From NCBI GenBank assembly GCA_030607815.1, contig JAUWJG010000001.1:1-35064 (forward strand): 35,064 nucleotides of DNA, in the 5' to 3' direction. Source of the DNA: Candidatus Bathyarchaeota archaeon (GTDB lineage Archaea; Thermoproteota; Bathyarchaeia; RBG-16-48-13; GCA-020355125). The notes below the pieces were generated by a model that saw only the letters and a list, made by a program, of their open reading frames with translations, did not search any database and was not told the origin of the DNA. Numbering within the stretch: position 1 is the stretch's first letter; each line of letters opens with the position of its first letter. Position numbers and translations under genes: made by a program. Below are positions 1 through 7,728 of this stretch, piece after piece.

Positions 1-1203
1 GCGGGGTTACTTGGTAAAATTCCACCACTACCTCCCAAAGAACCAAACATCTACTATTTTGAAGAACTCCTTAAGGAGTACCCACCAAATCCACCTAAAA
101 TCGAGATCAAATCAAAGGAAGACATTGCTGTGTTGCAATATACTGGAGGAATAACGGGAATTCCTAAGGGGGCAATTCTGACACATTATAACTTTGTTTA
201 CAACGCAGTTATGTGCTCAAAATGGTTAAGAGGAAGGGAAGGTGATGAGGTTTTTTTAGGAGCATTACCATTCTTTCACATATATGGTATGACTCTATCT
301 TTAAATGCACCGATCTACATCGCTGGATTAACAATTCCCATAATTGATCCAAGTAATGTTATAGATTCTTTAACCACAATTCAGAAATATAATGTTACAG
401 TTGTATGCAGCGTCCCAACGAATGTATCTCACGCTAATAAACCATTCAGATATCGACAAGTTCGATCTCTCTTCCATACGTTGGTGTATTTCTGGTGCAT
501 CGCCACTACCACCTACCTTACAGAAAAAGTTTATGGAATTGAGCGGAGGTGTTCTGATAGAGGGTTACGGACTTACTGAAGCATCACCTGTAACTCACGC
601 AAATCCCTTAGATAAGACTATGAAGACTGTGAAGATAGGTTCAATAGGAGTTCCATGGCCGGATACAGAGGCTAAAATAGTTGACTTGAATACTGGAAAA
701 GAACTAAAGATTGGTGAAATAGGTGAACTCATCGTAAAAGGGCCACAAGTTATGAAAGGTTACTGGAAGATGCAAAAGGAAACAGCAAACACTCTTAAAG
801 ATGGTTGGCTTTACACAGGCAACATTGCGAAAGAAGATGAGGATGGTTTCTTCTACATAGTAGATCGGAAGAAGGATATTCTAAAATATAAGGGTTACAG
901 CGTTTACCCAAGGGAAGTTGAAGATGTCCTATATGAACATCCAGCAGTGAAACTGTGTGCTATAGTTGGTAAACCAGACAAAGAGTCTGGAGAGAGATAC
1001 CCGTAGCCTACATCGTCTTGAATGATGAAACAACAACAAAAGAAGAATTAATCAACTTTGTCAAAGAAAGAGTTGCACCATACAAGAAAATTCGCGATGT
1101 AATTTTCATGGAAGAATTACCACTAACTCCTGTAGGTAAAGTTCTGAAACGAACATTGAGAAAAAAATTCATCAAAGAAGAAGAAACCACAAAAAATAGT
1201 TAA
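1..1203 (+). pseudogene. AMP-forming acyl-CoA synthetase, 5'-truncated and frameshifted
   Basis: This is the C-terminal two thirds or more of an adenylate-forming fatty-acyl-CoA ligase; the 5' end lies outside the window. Reading begins in frame 1, with the ATP-binding loop TGGITGIPKG near base 145. It shifts frame at about 420, where one extra base follows the codons for SVPT. It continues through EGYGLTEASP, DGWLYTGN and YIVDRKKDILKYKGYSVYPRE, and shifts again at about 990-996. It ends with ELPLTPVGKVLKRTLR, which carries the catalytic C-terminal lysine. The residues on both sides of each break match the family without loss, so these may be recent mutations or assembly errors. The expected role is activation of fatty acids for the beta-oxidation genes nearby. 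The family is sure; the pseudogene status is not. Confidence 0.8.
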
Positions 1204-1237
1204 ATAAGTTCTGATAAAACGTCTACTAGCTTCAACC

Positions 1238-1279
1238 TTCCTTTTTCTAGTTTAAATAATCTTAACATTAAAAAAGGAA
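1238..1279. terminator. Possible bidirectional terminator between convergent genes
   Basis: A 9-bp perfect inverted repeat (TTCCTTTTT at 1238-1246 and its complement at 1271-1279) lies between the ligase end on plus and the DUF35 gene end on minus. Each arm supplies a T-run to one strand, as expected for archaeal oligo-T termination in both directions. This is inferred from sequence only. Confidence 0.4.
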
Positions 1280-1285
1280 AGTCAG

Positions 1286-1717
1286 TTAGGTTGGTACAAA
1301 CATATATATGGGTTCACCCTCAGAGTTGGGTCTGACCACAAGCTTTACAGTCATACCTACTCTAACAGCTGACAATTTAGCTCCTTTAAGCCATGTTAAT
1401 ATTTTAATTCCTCCTTTCAACCTTCCGATTACAACAGTATATGGTTTCTCTTGTTTGAAGGATGCAGGTCTAATTATTATATGCGTGAAAGCTTCTATTT
1501 CAGCTTCTCCTACCAGTTCAAACCATTCCATCTCTGATGAAAAACAGTTAGAACAATCAGCTACCGGAGGGAAAGTTACTTTTCCACATTTTTTACATTT
1601 AGTGGTATAGATCTTACCCTCTTTCAAACCATCCCAGAATTGTAGAGTTTTACTGTTAGGTATATCATAGATCAAGGTAATTGGTCTTGACTTGAAAGTT
1701 GGCATACTAATTCCCAT
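1286..1717 (-). CDS. Zn-ribbon/OB-fold DUF35 protein, thiolase partner
   Basis: A 143-residue protein with an N-terminal helical segment and a rubredoxin-like zinc ribbon at about residues 37-55 (KCKKCGKVTFPP...DCSNC). An OB-fold follows (VGEAEIEAFTHI...). This is the DUF35 family, which in archaea sits between thiolase and HMG-CoA synthase and holds acyl-CoA intermediates. The start lies 6 bases after the stop of the upstream thiolase gene, so the two are surely co-transcribed and probably form a complex. All four zinc cysteines are present. A second thiolase/DUF35 pair is at 17318-18920. The family assignment is firm; the exact acyl-CoA handled is unknown. Confidence 0.85.
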   Translation of the reverse strand: MGISMPTFKSRPITLIYDIPNSKTLQFWDGLKEGKIYTTKCKKCGKVTFPPVADCSNCFSSEMEWFELVGEAEIEAFTHIIIRPASFKQEKPYTVVIGRLKGGIKILTWLKGAKLSAVRVGMTVKLVVRPNSEGEPIYMFVPT

Positions 1718-1723
1718 AGTTTT

Positions 1724-2908
1724 TTACCTCCGCAAAACGGTTACAAAGCAGTAGTGGCCTGTTCCGCCGACATTATGAGCTAAAGCAATGTAGTTATTTA
1801 ATGGAGCTTGCCTCGTCTTTTCAACTTCTTCTCGCAATTGTTTAGTTAACTCGTACATCATAGAGACTCCTGTTGCACCTATAGGATGACCCTTGGCTTT
1901 AAGACCGCCATCTAGATTTATGGGTATCTTACCACCTATTTCAGTTTGCCCATCTTGAATTAATTTAGCTCCATCACCCTTCCTACATAGACCTAGATCC
2001 TCGTATGCCATTATCTCAGCTATAGTAAAGCAGTCATGTACACTAGCTACCTCAACCTGACCTGGTTCTATTCCAGAAGCTTTGTAAGCTCTCTGTGAAG
2101 CAATAACGGATGAACGAAGCCCAACGTAATTTAATCTCTTACTAAGGTTAGCAGTATCAGAAGAACTTCCTATACCTGATATCCAGATGGGTGTATCTAT
2201 CCCTAGTTCCTTGACCTTCTCTTCTGAAGCAAGGATAATAGCTGATGAACCATCCGTTATTGGACTACAATCATAGAGTTTGAGAGGCCACGAAACTACA
2301 GGAGATGATAAAACATCATCGATAGTTATCTCTCGTTGAAATTGGGCTAAAGGATTCATTGCTCCATACTTATGATTTTTCACAGCAACTCGCGCTAAGT
2401 CTTCCTCAGTTGTACCATAGAGGGCCATGTGAGATGTCGCGTAAAGGGCATAATAAGCAGGGAAGGTCATCCCGAAGTTGTGGAATTCCCATAAATAGTA
2501 TCCAGCTCTTCCGATTAACTCCATTGTCGTCGAAGTGTCTATTTCTCTCATTTTTTCAAGGCCAATTACTAAAGCTAAATCAGTGTTTCCGCTAACAATA
2601 GCAGAATATGCTGTAAAAACTGCCGCACTGCCAGAAGCACAAGCAGCCTCACAGCGGAGTAGACCAGCTCCAGTCAATCCACAATACTCAGCAGCAATTA
2701 CTGCAGGAAGCATCTCCTCATACCAACCTCCAGAACCAACTGATCCAAGCACGAGAAGATCAATATCTTTTCCGATTACTCCGGCATCTTCAAAGGCTGG
2801 CTTCACAGATTCAAAAGTTAACTCAGCAAGATTCACATCTTGTCTAATCCCAAATTTTGAGTTTCCAACACCTATAATAGCTACTTTTTTCACTATATCA
2901 ACTTCCAT
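1724..2908 (-). CDS. Archaeal SCP2-type thiolase (acetyl-CoA acetyltransferase family)
   Basis: A 394-residue thiolase of the archaeal/SCP-x class. The nucleophilic cysteine is Cys90 in EAACASGSAA. HDCFTIAE and GLKAKGHPIGATG supply the two histidines. The C-terminus has NVGGTGHY instead of the second cysteine of classical thiolases, which is normal for this class. It would cleave 3-ketoacyl-CoA or condense two acetyl-CoA to acetoacetyl-CoA. The ATG start at 2908 gives MEVDIVKKVAIIGVG, in register with family N-termini. It lies just downstream of etfA/etfB on the same strand and just upstream of its DUF35 partner. The ETF linkage favours a degradative role, but a mevalonate role is possible because an HMG-CoA synthase is encoded at 8963. 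Confidence 0.9.
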   Translation of the reverse strand: MEVDIVKKVAIIGVGNSKFGIRQDVNLAELTFESVKPAFEDAGVIGKDIDLLVLGSVGSGGWYEEMLPAVIAAEYCGLTGAGLLRCEAACASGSAAVFTAYSAIVSGNTDLALVIGLEKMREIDTSTTMELIGRAGYYLWEFHNFGMTFPAYYALYATSHMALYGTTEEDLARVAVKNHKYGAMNPLAQFQREITIDDVLSSPVVSWPLKLYDCSPITDGSSAIILASEEKVKELGIDTPIWISGIGSSSDTANLSKRLNYVGLRSSVIASQRAYKASGIEPGQVEVASVHDCFTIAEIMAYEDLGLCRKGDGAKLIQDGQTEIGGKIPINLDGGLKAKGHPIGATGVSMMYELTKQLREEVEKTRQAPLNNYIALAHNVGGTGHYCFVTVLRR

Positions 2909-2931
2909 TTTTTGAATAAGTAAAAAAATAC

Positions 2932-3921
2932 TTAACTTTGTGACCGTGCACTTTTTAGTTCTATTATTTTTTCTTTTAGAGAGGGTACAATTTTGAATAG
3001 ATCATCTACTACACCGTAATTTGCAAAATTAAAGATTGGAGCATTCGGATCTTTATTTATAGCTATAATTAGATCTGAGTTTTTCATTCCTAGAACATGC
3101 TGGAAAGCTCCACTTATTCCAATAGCAAAATAAAGTTTAGACTTTACAGTCTTACCTGATGTCCCAACCTGACGGTCACTTGAAAGCCAACCTTTATCTA
3201 CAATTGGACGGGAACAGGCTAACACTCCTCCGAGAATCTTCGCTAATTCTTCAACCATAGGTTTATTACTCACGTCCTTTATTCCACGGCCAATACTGAC
3301 AAGAATGTCTGCTGTGGTTATATCAATATCTCCACTTAAAGGTAAAAGATATTTGATGAAACGTTTTTTAGATATTTCTTCAGAAAGTGAAGAAGACATT
3401 TCTATTATTTCTCCATTCATCGTGGGTTTTTGAACAGTAAAAGTGGATTGGCGAACAGTGATAATATAACTTTTAGATTTACGGATTGTTGCTCTGACAT
3501 TTACTTTACCACCATACATTTGCCGCGTAACTAAAAGGGTTTCACCATTAAATTTTAGATCTATACAATCCGTTGCAAGAGGTAGATTCAACTTTGTTGC
3601 TAAGCCAGGAGCTAAATCCACACCGTAAGATGTATGACCAATTAATGTTAGAAGTGGCTTTTTTTTGATAATTAATTGAGAAAGCGTCTGTTGATAGGCT
3701 TCAGAATTAAAGTTTTCCAATTTTATATCTTCTATGAGTAAAACCTTTTCTGCGTATTTAGAGAGTGTTTCAGCATATTTTTTAACATCCTTACCCAGCA
3801 AAATTGCTGTTAACTGTGTATCTGTAGTTTCAGCTAATTCTTCCCCTTTCGTGAGCATCTCAAAGGTTATGTCTCTGATTTGTCCTTGTCTATGTTCAGC
3901 TAATACAAAAATTTCTTTCAT
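2932..3921 (-). CDS. etfA: Electron transfer flavoprotein alpha subunit
   Basis: A 329-residue ETF alpha subunit. The N-terminal alpha/beta domain begins MKEIFVLAEHRQGQ. The C-terminal FAD domain shows the family signature: TSGKTV, then AIGISGAFQHVLGM, then INKDPNAPIFNFANYGVVDDL. It would bind FAD and shuttle electrons from acyl-CoA dehydrogenases to a downstream Fe-S oxidoreductase. The gene starts 3 bases after the stop of etfB and is followed by a thiolase on the same strand, so it belongs to a fatty-acid oxidation operon. There is no N-terminal ferredoxin extension. Whether this ETF bifurcates electrons cannot be settled from the sequence by eye. Confidence 0.93.
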   Translation of the reverse strand: MKEIFVLAEHRQGQIRDITFEMLTKGEELAETTDTQLTAILLGKDVKKYAETLSKYAEKVLLIEDIKLENFNSEAYQQTLSQLIIKKKPLLTLIGHTSYGVDLAPGLATKLNLPLATDCIDLKFNGETLLVTRQMYGGKVNVRATIRKSKSYIITVRQSTFTVQKPTMNGEIIEMSSSLSEEISKKRFIKYLLPLSGDIDITTADILVSIGRGIKDVSNKPMVEELAKILGGVLACSRPIVDKGWLSSDRQVGTSGKTVKSKLYFAIGISGAFQHVLGMKNSDLIIAINKDPNAPIFNFANYGVVDDLFKIVPSLKEKIIELKSARSQS

Positions 3922-3924
3922 TTT

Positions 3925-4713
3925 TTATATCAACCCCCTTGATTTGAGGAGATCAACAATTTTAGTTGCAATGACCTCTGGAGTTCCCAGAAAGAATTCT
4001 GCACGCTTATCCATAGGAGGAATAAATAGTTCATTAATTATTAACCATGACCCTGCTTCACCAACTTCACTCTCAGATAGACCAGTATCAGTCAAACTGA
4101 GGACTTTTATCTCCTTTTTCATGGCTTTTCTTATTCCCATGATAGAAACGTATCTTGGTTCATTTATCCCCGTCTGGATAGTTAAAACAACCGGTAATTT
4201 TACTTCAACTATCTCCTCTAGACCACCCTCCAATTCACGGTTTACTCTAACAACACTTTCAATAAACTCAATTTTCTTAACCATGGTCGAATGTGAAATC
4301 CCAAGTAACTCAGCAAGTATGGAACCAACCACCGTATACCCGTCATCGCTTGCAAGAACTCCGGTCAGTATTAAATCGAATGGTAAATCCTTAATCACAC
4401 TATGTAATATTTTTGCAATAGCATAACCATCAGAACCCTCAAACTTAGCATCTGTTAGCCTTATTGCTTTATCAGCACCTCTAGCCAAGCACTTCCTTAA
4501 TGTGCGATTTGATTCTTCAGTATTCACAGTTATTGCGGTAATTGTACCACCAAATTTCTCTTTAATACGAACCGCTTCTTCCAATACATAGTCATCCCAT
4601 TCATTGATGTCGAAGACAAGACCCGTTTTTTCTATCGCCTTTCCACTACTATCAATTTTTATTTCCGCTTCTGCGGTCTCAGGAACATGCTTAATGCAAA
4701 CAATTATATCCAA
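3925..4713 (-). CDS. etfB: Electron transfer flavoprotein beta subunit
   Basis: A 262-residue ETF beta subunit beginning DIIVCIKHVPETAEAEIKID. It has the nucleotide-binding region LILTGVLASDDGYTVVGSILAELLG and the conserved segment LPVVLTIQTGINEPRYVSIMGIRKA. The start is TTG at 4713, since the nearest ATG is out of frame and closes quickly. A GGGGGA Shine-Dalgarno-like run lies just upstream. It pairs with EtfA and is the first gene of the minus-strand etfB-etfA-thiolase-DUF35 operon. It is divergent from the RAM-domain gene at 4846, so the 4714-4845 spacer should hold promoters for both. Confidence 0.92.
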   Translation of the reverse strand: MDIIVCIKHVPETAEAEIKIDSSGKAIEKTGLVFDINEWDDYVLEEAVRIKEKFGGTITAITVNTEESNRTLRKCLARGADKAIRLTDAKFEGSDGYAIAKILHSVIKDLPFDLILTGVLASDDGYTVVGSILAELLGISHSTMVKKIEFIESVVRVNRELEGGLEEIVEVKLPVVLTIQTGINEPRYVSIMGIRKAMKKEIKVLSLTDTGLSESEVGEAGSWLIINELFIPPMDKRAEFFLGTPEVIATKIVDLLKSRGLI

Positions 4714-4845
4714 ATCATTTCCCCCTAACTACAATTGTATTCTTAAGATTATTTCTTTTTCTAAAGATTACCATTTTAAAAGTTCATAATATGTATTTTA
4801 AAGTATTATTATTTTTCAATAATAGTCAGTAATTAAATACTTCGA

Positions 4846-5199
4846 ATGATGATAAATAGAACTTTTCAAATCGAATATACAAATAAAATGAAAAAAGTTA
4901 AAAAGGAGGGGGTATTAGCTTCAAGTATGGAAGCCTTCATTTTAGTTAATGCAGTATCCGGTAAATTATGGGAAGTAGCTGAAAAAATAAAAAAGATTGA
5001 AGGCGTAAAATTAGCGCAAACGGTTACAGGTCAATTCGATGTGGTTATCTACATCGAACGTAAGGCAATTGATGAGTTGAGCAGTGTTATAAAGAAATTA
5101 CAGGCCATCAAAGGGGTTATAAAGACGCAAACTTTAATAGCGTTACCTCCAAGTTCGCTTTGGACACAGCCTACTTCATTGGAAGAAAAAAATAGATAA
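4846..5199 (+). CDS. Stand-alone RAM (Lrp/AsnC ligand-binding) domain protein
   Basis: A 117-residue protein whose conserved part runs from about residue 28 (MEAFILVNAVSGKLWEVAEK) to KTQTLIALPP. This is the Lrp/AsnC effector-binding RAM fold, with the typical GQFDVVIYIE strand. No helix-turn-helix precedes it, so it cannot bind DNA in the usual way. Such proteins are thought to bind amino acids or to mix with full-length Lrp oligomers. The start is uncertain. ATG 4846 gives a non-conserved 27-residue leader; ATG 4927 fits the domain edge and has GGAGG at 4905-4909, but too far upstream to be ideal. The gene diverges from etfB and converges on the HdrA gene, so it may sense a metabolite for this block. 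Confidence 0.75.
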   Translation: MMINRTFQIEYTNKMKKVKKEGVLASSMEAFILVNAVSGKLWEVAEKIKKIEGVKLAQTVTGQFDVVIYIERKAIDELSSVIKKLQAIKGVIKTQTLIALPPSSLWTQPTSLEEKNR

Positions 5200-5211
5200 T
5201 CTTTGAAATTC

Positions 5212-5217
5212 TTTTTT
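5212..5217 (+). terminator. Oligo-T terminator after the RAM gene
   Basis: A T6 run lies 13 bases after the stop codon at 5199, in the spacer between convergent genes. On the other strand an A7 run at 5184-5190 would serve the HdrA transcript. These are archaeal-style T-tract signals, inferred by position only. Confidence 0.35.
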
Positions 5218-5255
5218 AGATTCATATTTTCTATAATTATTAGTTAACATCTTAC

Positions 5256-7628
5256 TTAACTTAGAATTTTTTGTTTTATGACAGTACGTTTCTCATCAGA
5301 GAGTGAGCCAAATTTTTTAATTCTTTCTGTAAAGCTAATGAACAATTCAGCTGCTTTCTTATAAACTGGTAAGGGTACATAACTGTAACGAATTCTCATT
5401 CTTTTTATTCCAAACTCTGTCAAGGAACGACTCATCTCAATCATCCTCTTCTTTGAGAACTCTTCATCAATGTCTTGTTGCCCTTCAATCATGAGAATGC
5501 CGTCAGCTCCAAACATAAAAGCATAAAGTAGATGTTTTAAGCCTAAAATTGCAGTTGATGGAATTGAGACTATTCGAATGTTTTCAGGATAATCTACACG
5601 GGCAAGTCCAAGAAAATCCATTCCAGTATAGCCAACATTCTTATCGACAAAGGCAATTATTCGCACTTCATCGTCTTCTTTGTCAGTAAGTACGCCACGT
5701 AATTGGGCAATTATCTGTTTTGTTGTTGAATTCTTGAAGTCAATAGATTCTTTTGGACAAATTGGAATACAAGCACTACAACCAGTACACATGAATAGAT
5801 CAATTGTGGCTTTCTCTTCCCGAATGGTTATTGCATTTGATGGACAAGTCTGGATACAAATTTCGCAGCCATCGCATAATTCTGCTATAACAAAGGCTTT
5901 TTCAGGATTTGTAGTTATGAATTCACTCTTGAGAAACAAGGAAGCTTTGGAAGCTGCTGCCAAAGCATCGGAAACAGTATCACGAACATCTTTTGGACTC
6001 AGTGCACAACCACATGCGAAGATTCCAGTAATCAAAGAATCAACTGGATCAAGTTTTGGATGTCTCTCCTGTATGAACCCATCTTCACCTAAGGGAAGTT
6101 TAATTTTACTAGCAAGATCTTTTAATCCAGAGGATGGAATCATCGGTGTAGCCAAAGCAACAAGATCAAATTCTTCCTCTGAGACATTACCTGTTAAAGT
6201 GTCTTCAACAATAACATTAAGCCTCTTGTTTTTATTCTTCCAGATGTCAGCTACTTTTCCACGAGTAAAAATAACTCCAACTTCCTGGTTCCGCCAATAG
6301 AGCTCTTCATAGCCTTTACCTGTTGCTCTAATATCAGTGTAATAAATGTGAACATCTATACTAAGCATCTTTTTTAAGAGAAAAGCCTGTTTCATGGCAT
6401 ACATGCAGCATATACGACTGCAATATGAGATATGATTTTTATCCCTAGAACCAGCACAAAGAAGTATTGCAATTTTTTTTATGTTTCTACCAGTCATCGT
6501 TACATTACCCTCTGTGGGTCCCGAAGCTGAAGTTAACCGTTCTAATTCCATCATCGAAATTACATTATCATAGATTCCATATCCATAATTGGTAAGTTTT
6601 TTTGCATCATAAAGTTCATAGCCAGTTGCCATTATAATAGCGCCTACATGTAAATCGATTATTTCAGGTAGTTGCTCGAAGTTTATGGCCTGTCGGATAC
6701 ATGCTTGAAAGCATTTATCACAAGCCAAAGTATCTGATTTGAAACAAAGGTCTCTGTCAATTATATATGTTGCAGGAACAGCTTGAGGGAAGGGAACATA
6801 AATAGCATGTCTTACAGCCATTCCTTCTTCGAATTCATTTGGAACAATTACTGGACAAACATTAACACAATCATTGCAACTAGTACACTCCTTTAGGACA
6901 TATCGAGGTTTTTTTAAAATTTTTACATTGAAATTTCCAGGACGTCCTGTTATATCGAGCACTTCTGAATATGTAAGTAAATTCACATTGAGGTTTCTAC
7001 CAATCTCAGCCATCTTTGGCGCAAGAATACATTGAGCACAGTCAAGAGTTGGAAAGACTTTTGTTAGTTTTGACATGTTCCCACCTATGCTCGGGTTTTG
7101 TTCTACAAGATGAACTTTAAAATCTAGATTGCCAAGTTGAAGAGCTGATGTTATTCCAGCTATACCGCCCCCAATAACAAGAATTTCTCTGGAACCTTTT
7201 TCACTTATAGTTTCTAAAGGTTCGAGCTCATGGCTTCGCTCATAACCACCTCTAATTAGGTTTAAAGCCTTTTTTGTAGCCACTATAGAGGCTTGGGGGC
7301 CATGAATCCAGGAGCAGTGTTCTCGAATGTTTACAAATTCTAGCATATATTGATTTAAACCTGCAAAATCTAAAACGTTTTTAAAAGTTGTAAGGTGCAT
7401 TCGAGGAGTACAGCAAGCAACTATAACTCGATCTATATTCTTCTCTTTAATCGATTTAATTATCATTTCCTGAGCGGGTTGAGAACATAAATATTTGTTC
7501 TGTTCTGCTACAATAACATTATCCCAATTTTTAATTTGATCATGTATTGTAGATAGATTAATGACGTCACTAATATTTCCACCACACTCACAAAGAAAGA
7601 TACCTATTCTTTGCAGCTTATTTTCCAT
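5256..7628 (-). CDS. HdrA-like Fe-S flavoprotein fused to a cysteine-free MvhD-like domain
   Basis: A 790-residue heterodisulfide reductase A-type protein. The N-terminal HdrA domain (CECGGNIS, ACCTPRMH) is followed by FAD binding (IGGGIAGIT near residue 152) and CAQCILAPKM. Next come Fe-S motifs near 248 (CTSCNDCVNVCP) and 295-315 (CX7CX2CX3C). Two ferredoxin clusters lie near 590 and 620 (CDGCEICIQTCP, CTGCSACIPICP). From about 650 the protein aligns with MvhD/FlpD: VRIIAF, then YTGMDFLGLARVDYPENIRIV, then FGADGILMIEG. That domain contains no cysteine, so it cannot carry the [2Fe-2S] cluster that normally receives electrons from hydrogenase or formate dehydrogenase. It is divergent from an HdrD-like gene 100 bases away and lies close to etfAB. 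The likely role is flavin-based electron transfer, with ETF a possible partner; the HdrA family call is firm. Confidence 0.88.
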   Translation of the reverse strand: MENKLQRIGIFLCECGGNISDVINLSTIHDQIKNWDNVIVAEQNKYLCSQPAQEMIIKSIKEKNIDRVIVACCTPRMHLTTFKNVLDFAGLNQYMLEFVNIREHCSWIHGPQASIVATKKALNLIRGGYERSHELEPLETISEKGSREILVIGGGIAGITSALQLGNLDFKVHLVEQNPSIGGNMSKLTKVFPTLDCAQCILAPKMAEIGRNLNVNLLTYSEVLDITGRPGNFNVKILKKPRYVLKECTSCNDCVNVCPVIVPNEFEEGMAVRHAIYVPFPQAVPATYIIDRDLCFKSDTLACDKCFQACIRQAINFEQLPEIIDLHVGAIIMATGYELYDAKKLTNYGYGIYDNVISMMELERLTSASGPTEGNVTMTGRNIKKIAILLCAGSRDKNHISYCSRICCMYAMKQAFLLKKMLSIDVHIYYTDIRATGKGYEELYWRNQEVGVIFTRGKVADIWKNKNKRLNVIVEDTLTGNVSEEEFDLVALATPMIPSSGLKDLASKIKLPLGEDGFIQERHPKLDPVDSLITGIFACGCALSPKDVRDTVSDALAAASKASLFLKSEFITTNPEKAFVIAELCDGCEICIQTCPSNAITIREEKATIDLFMCTGCSACIPICPKESIDFKNSTTKQIIAQLRGVLTDKEDDEVRIIAFVDKNVGYTGMDFLGLARVDYPENIRIVSIPSTAILGLKHLLYAFMFGADGILMIEGQQDIDEEFSKKRMIEMSRSLTEFGIKRMRIRYSYVPLPVYKKAAELFISFTERIKKFGSLSDEKRTVIKQKILS

Positions 7629-7683
7629 TCACTGATATCTCCGTTTCCAAGTATATATGTGGAAGATGATATACAAGAAAAAA

Positions 7684-7702
7684 TACTTAAACCTTATATT
7701 CT
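7684..7702 (+). promoter_or_regulatory. Candidate TATA region for the HdrD-like gene
   Basis: The 100-base spacer between two divergent genes holds TACTTAAAC (7684-7692) and CTTATATT (7693-7700), about 29-45 bases before the ATG at 7729. That places transcription start at or very near the start codon, as in a short-leader or leaderless mRNA. No clear Shine-Dalgarno sequence is seen. Confidence 0.35.
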
Positions 7703-7728
7703 TATTTTAGCAGATCGTTACGTTAGAA

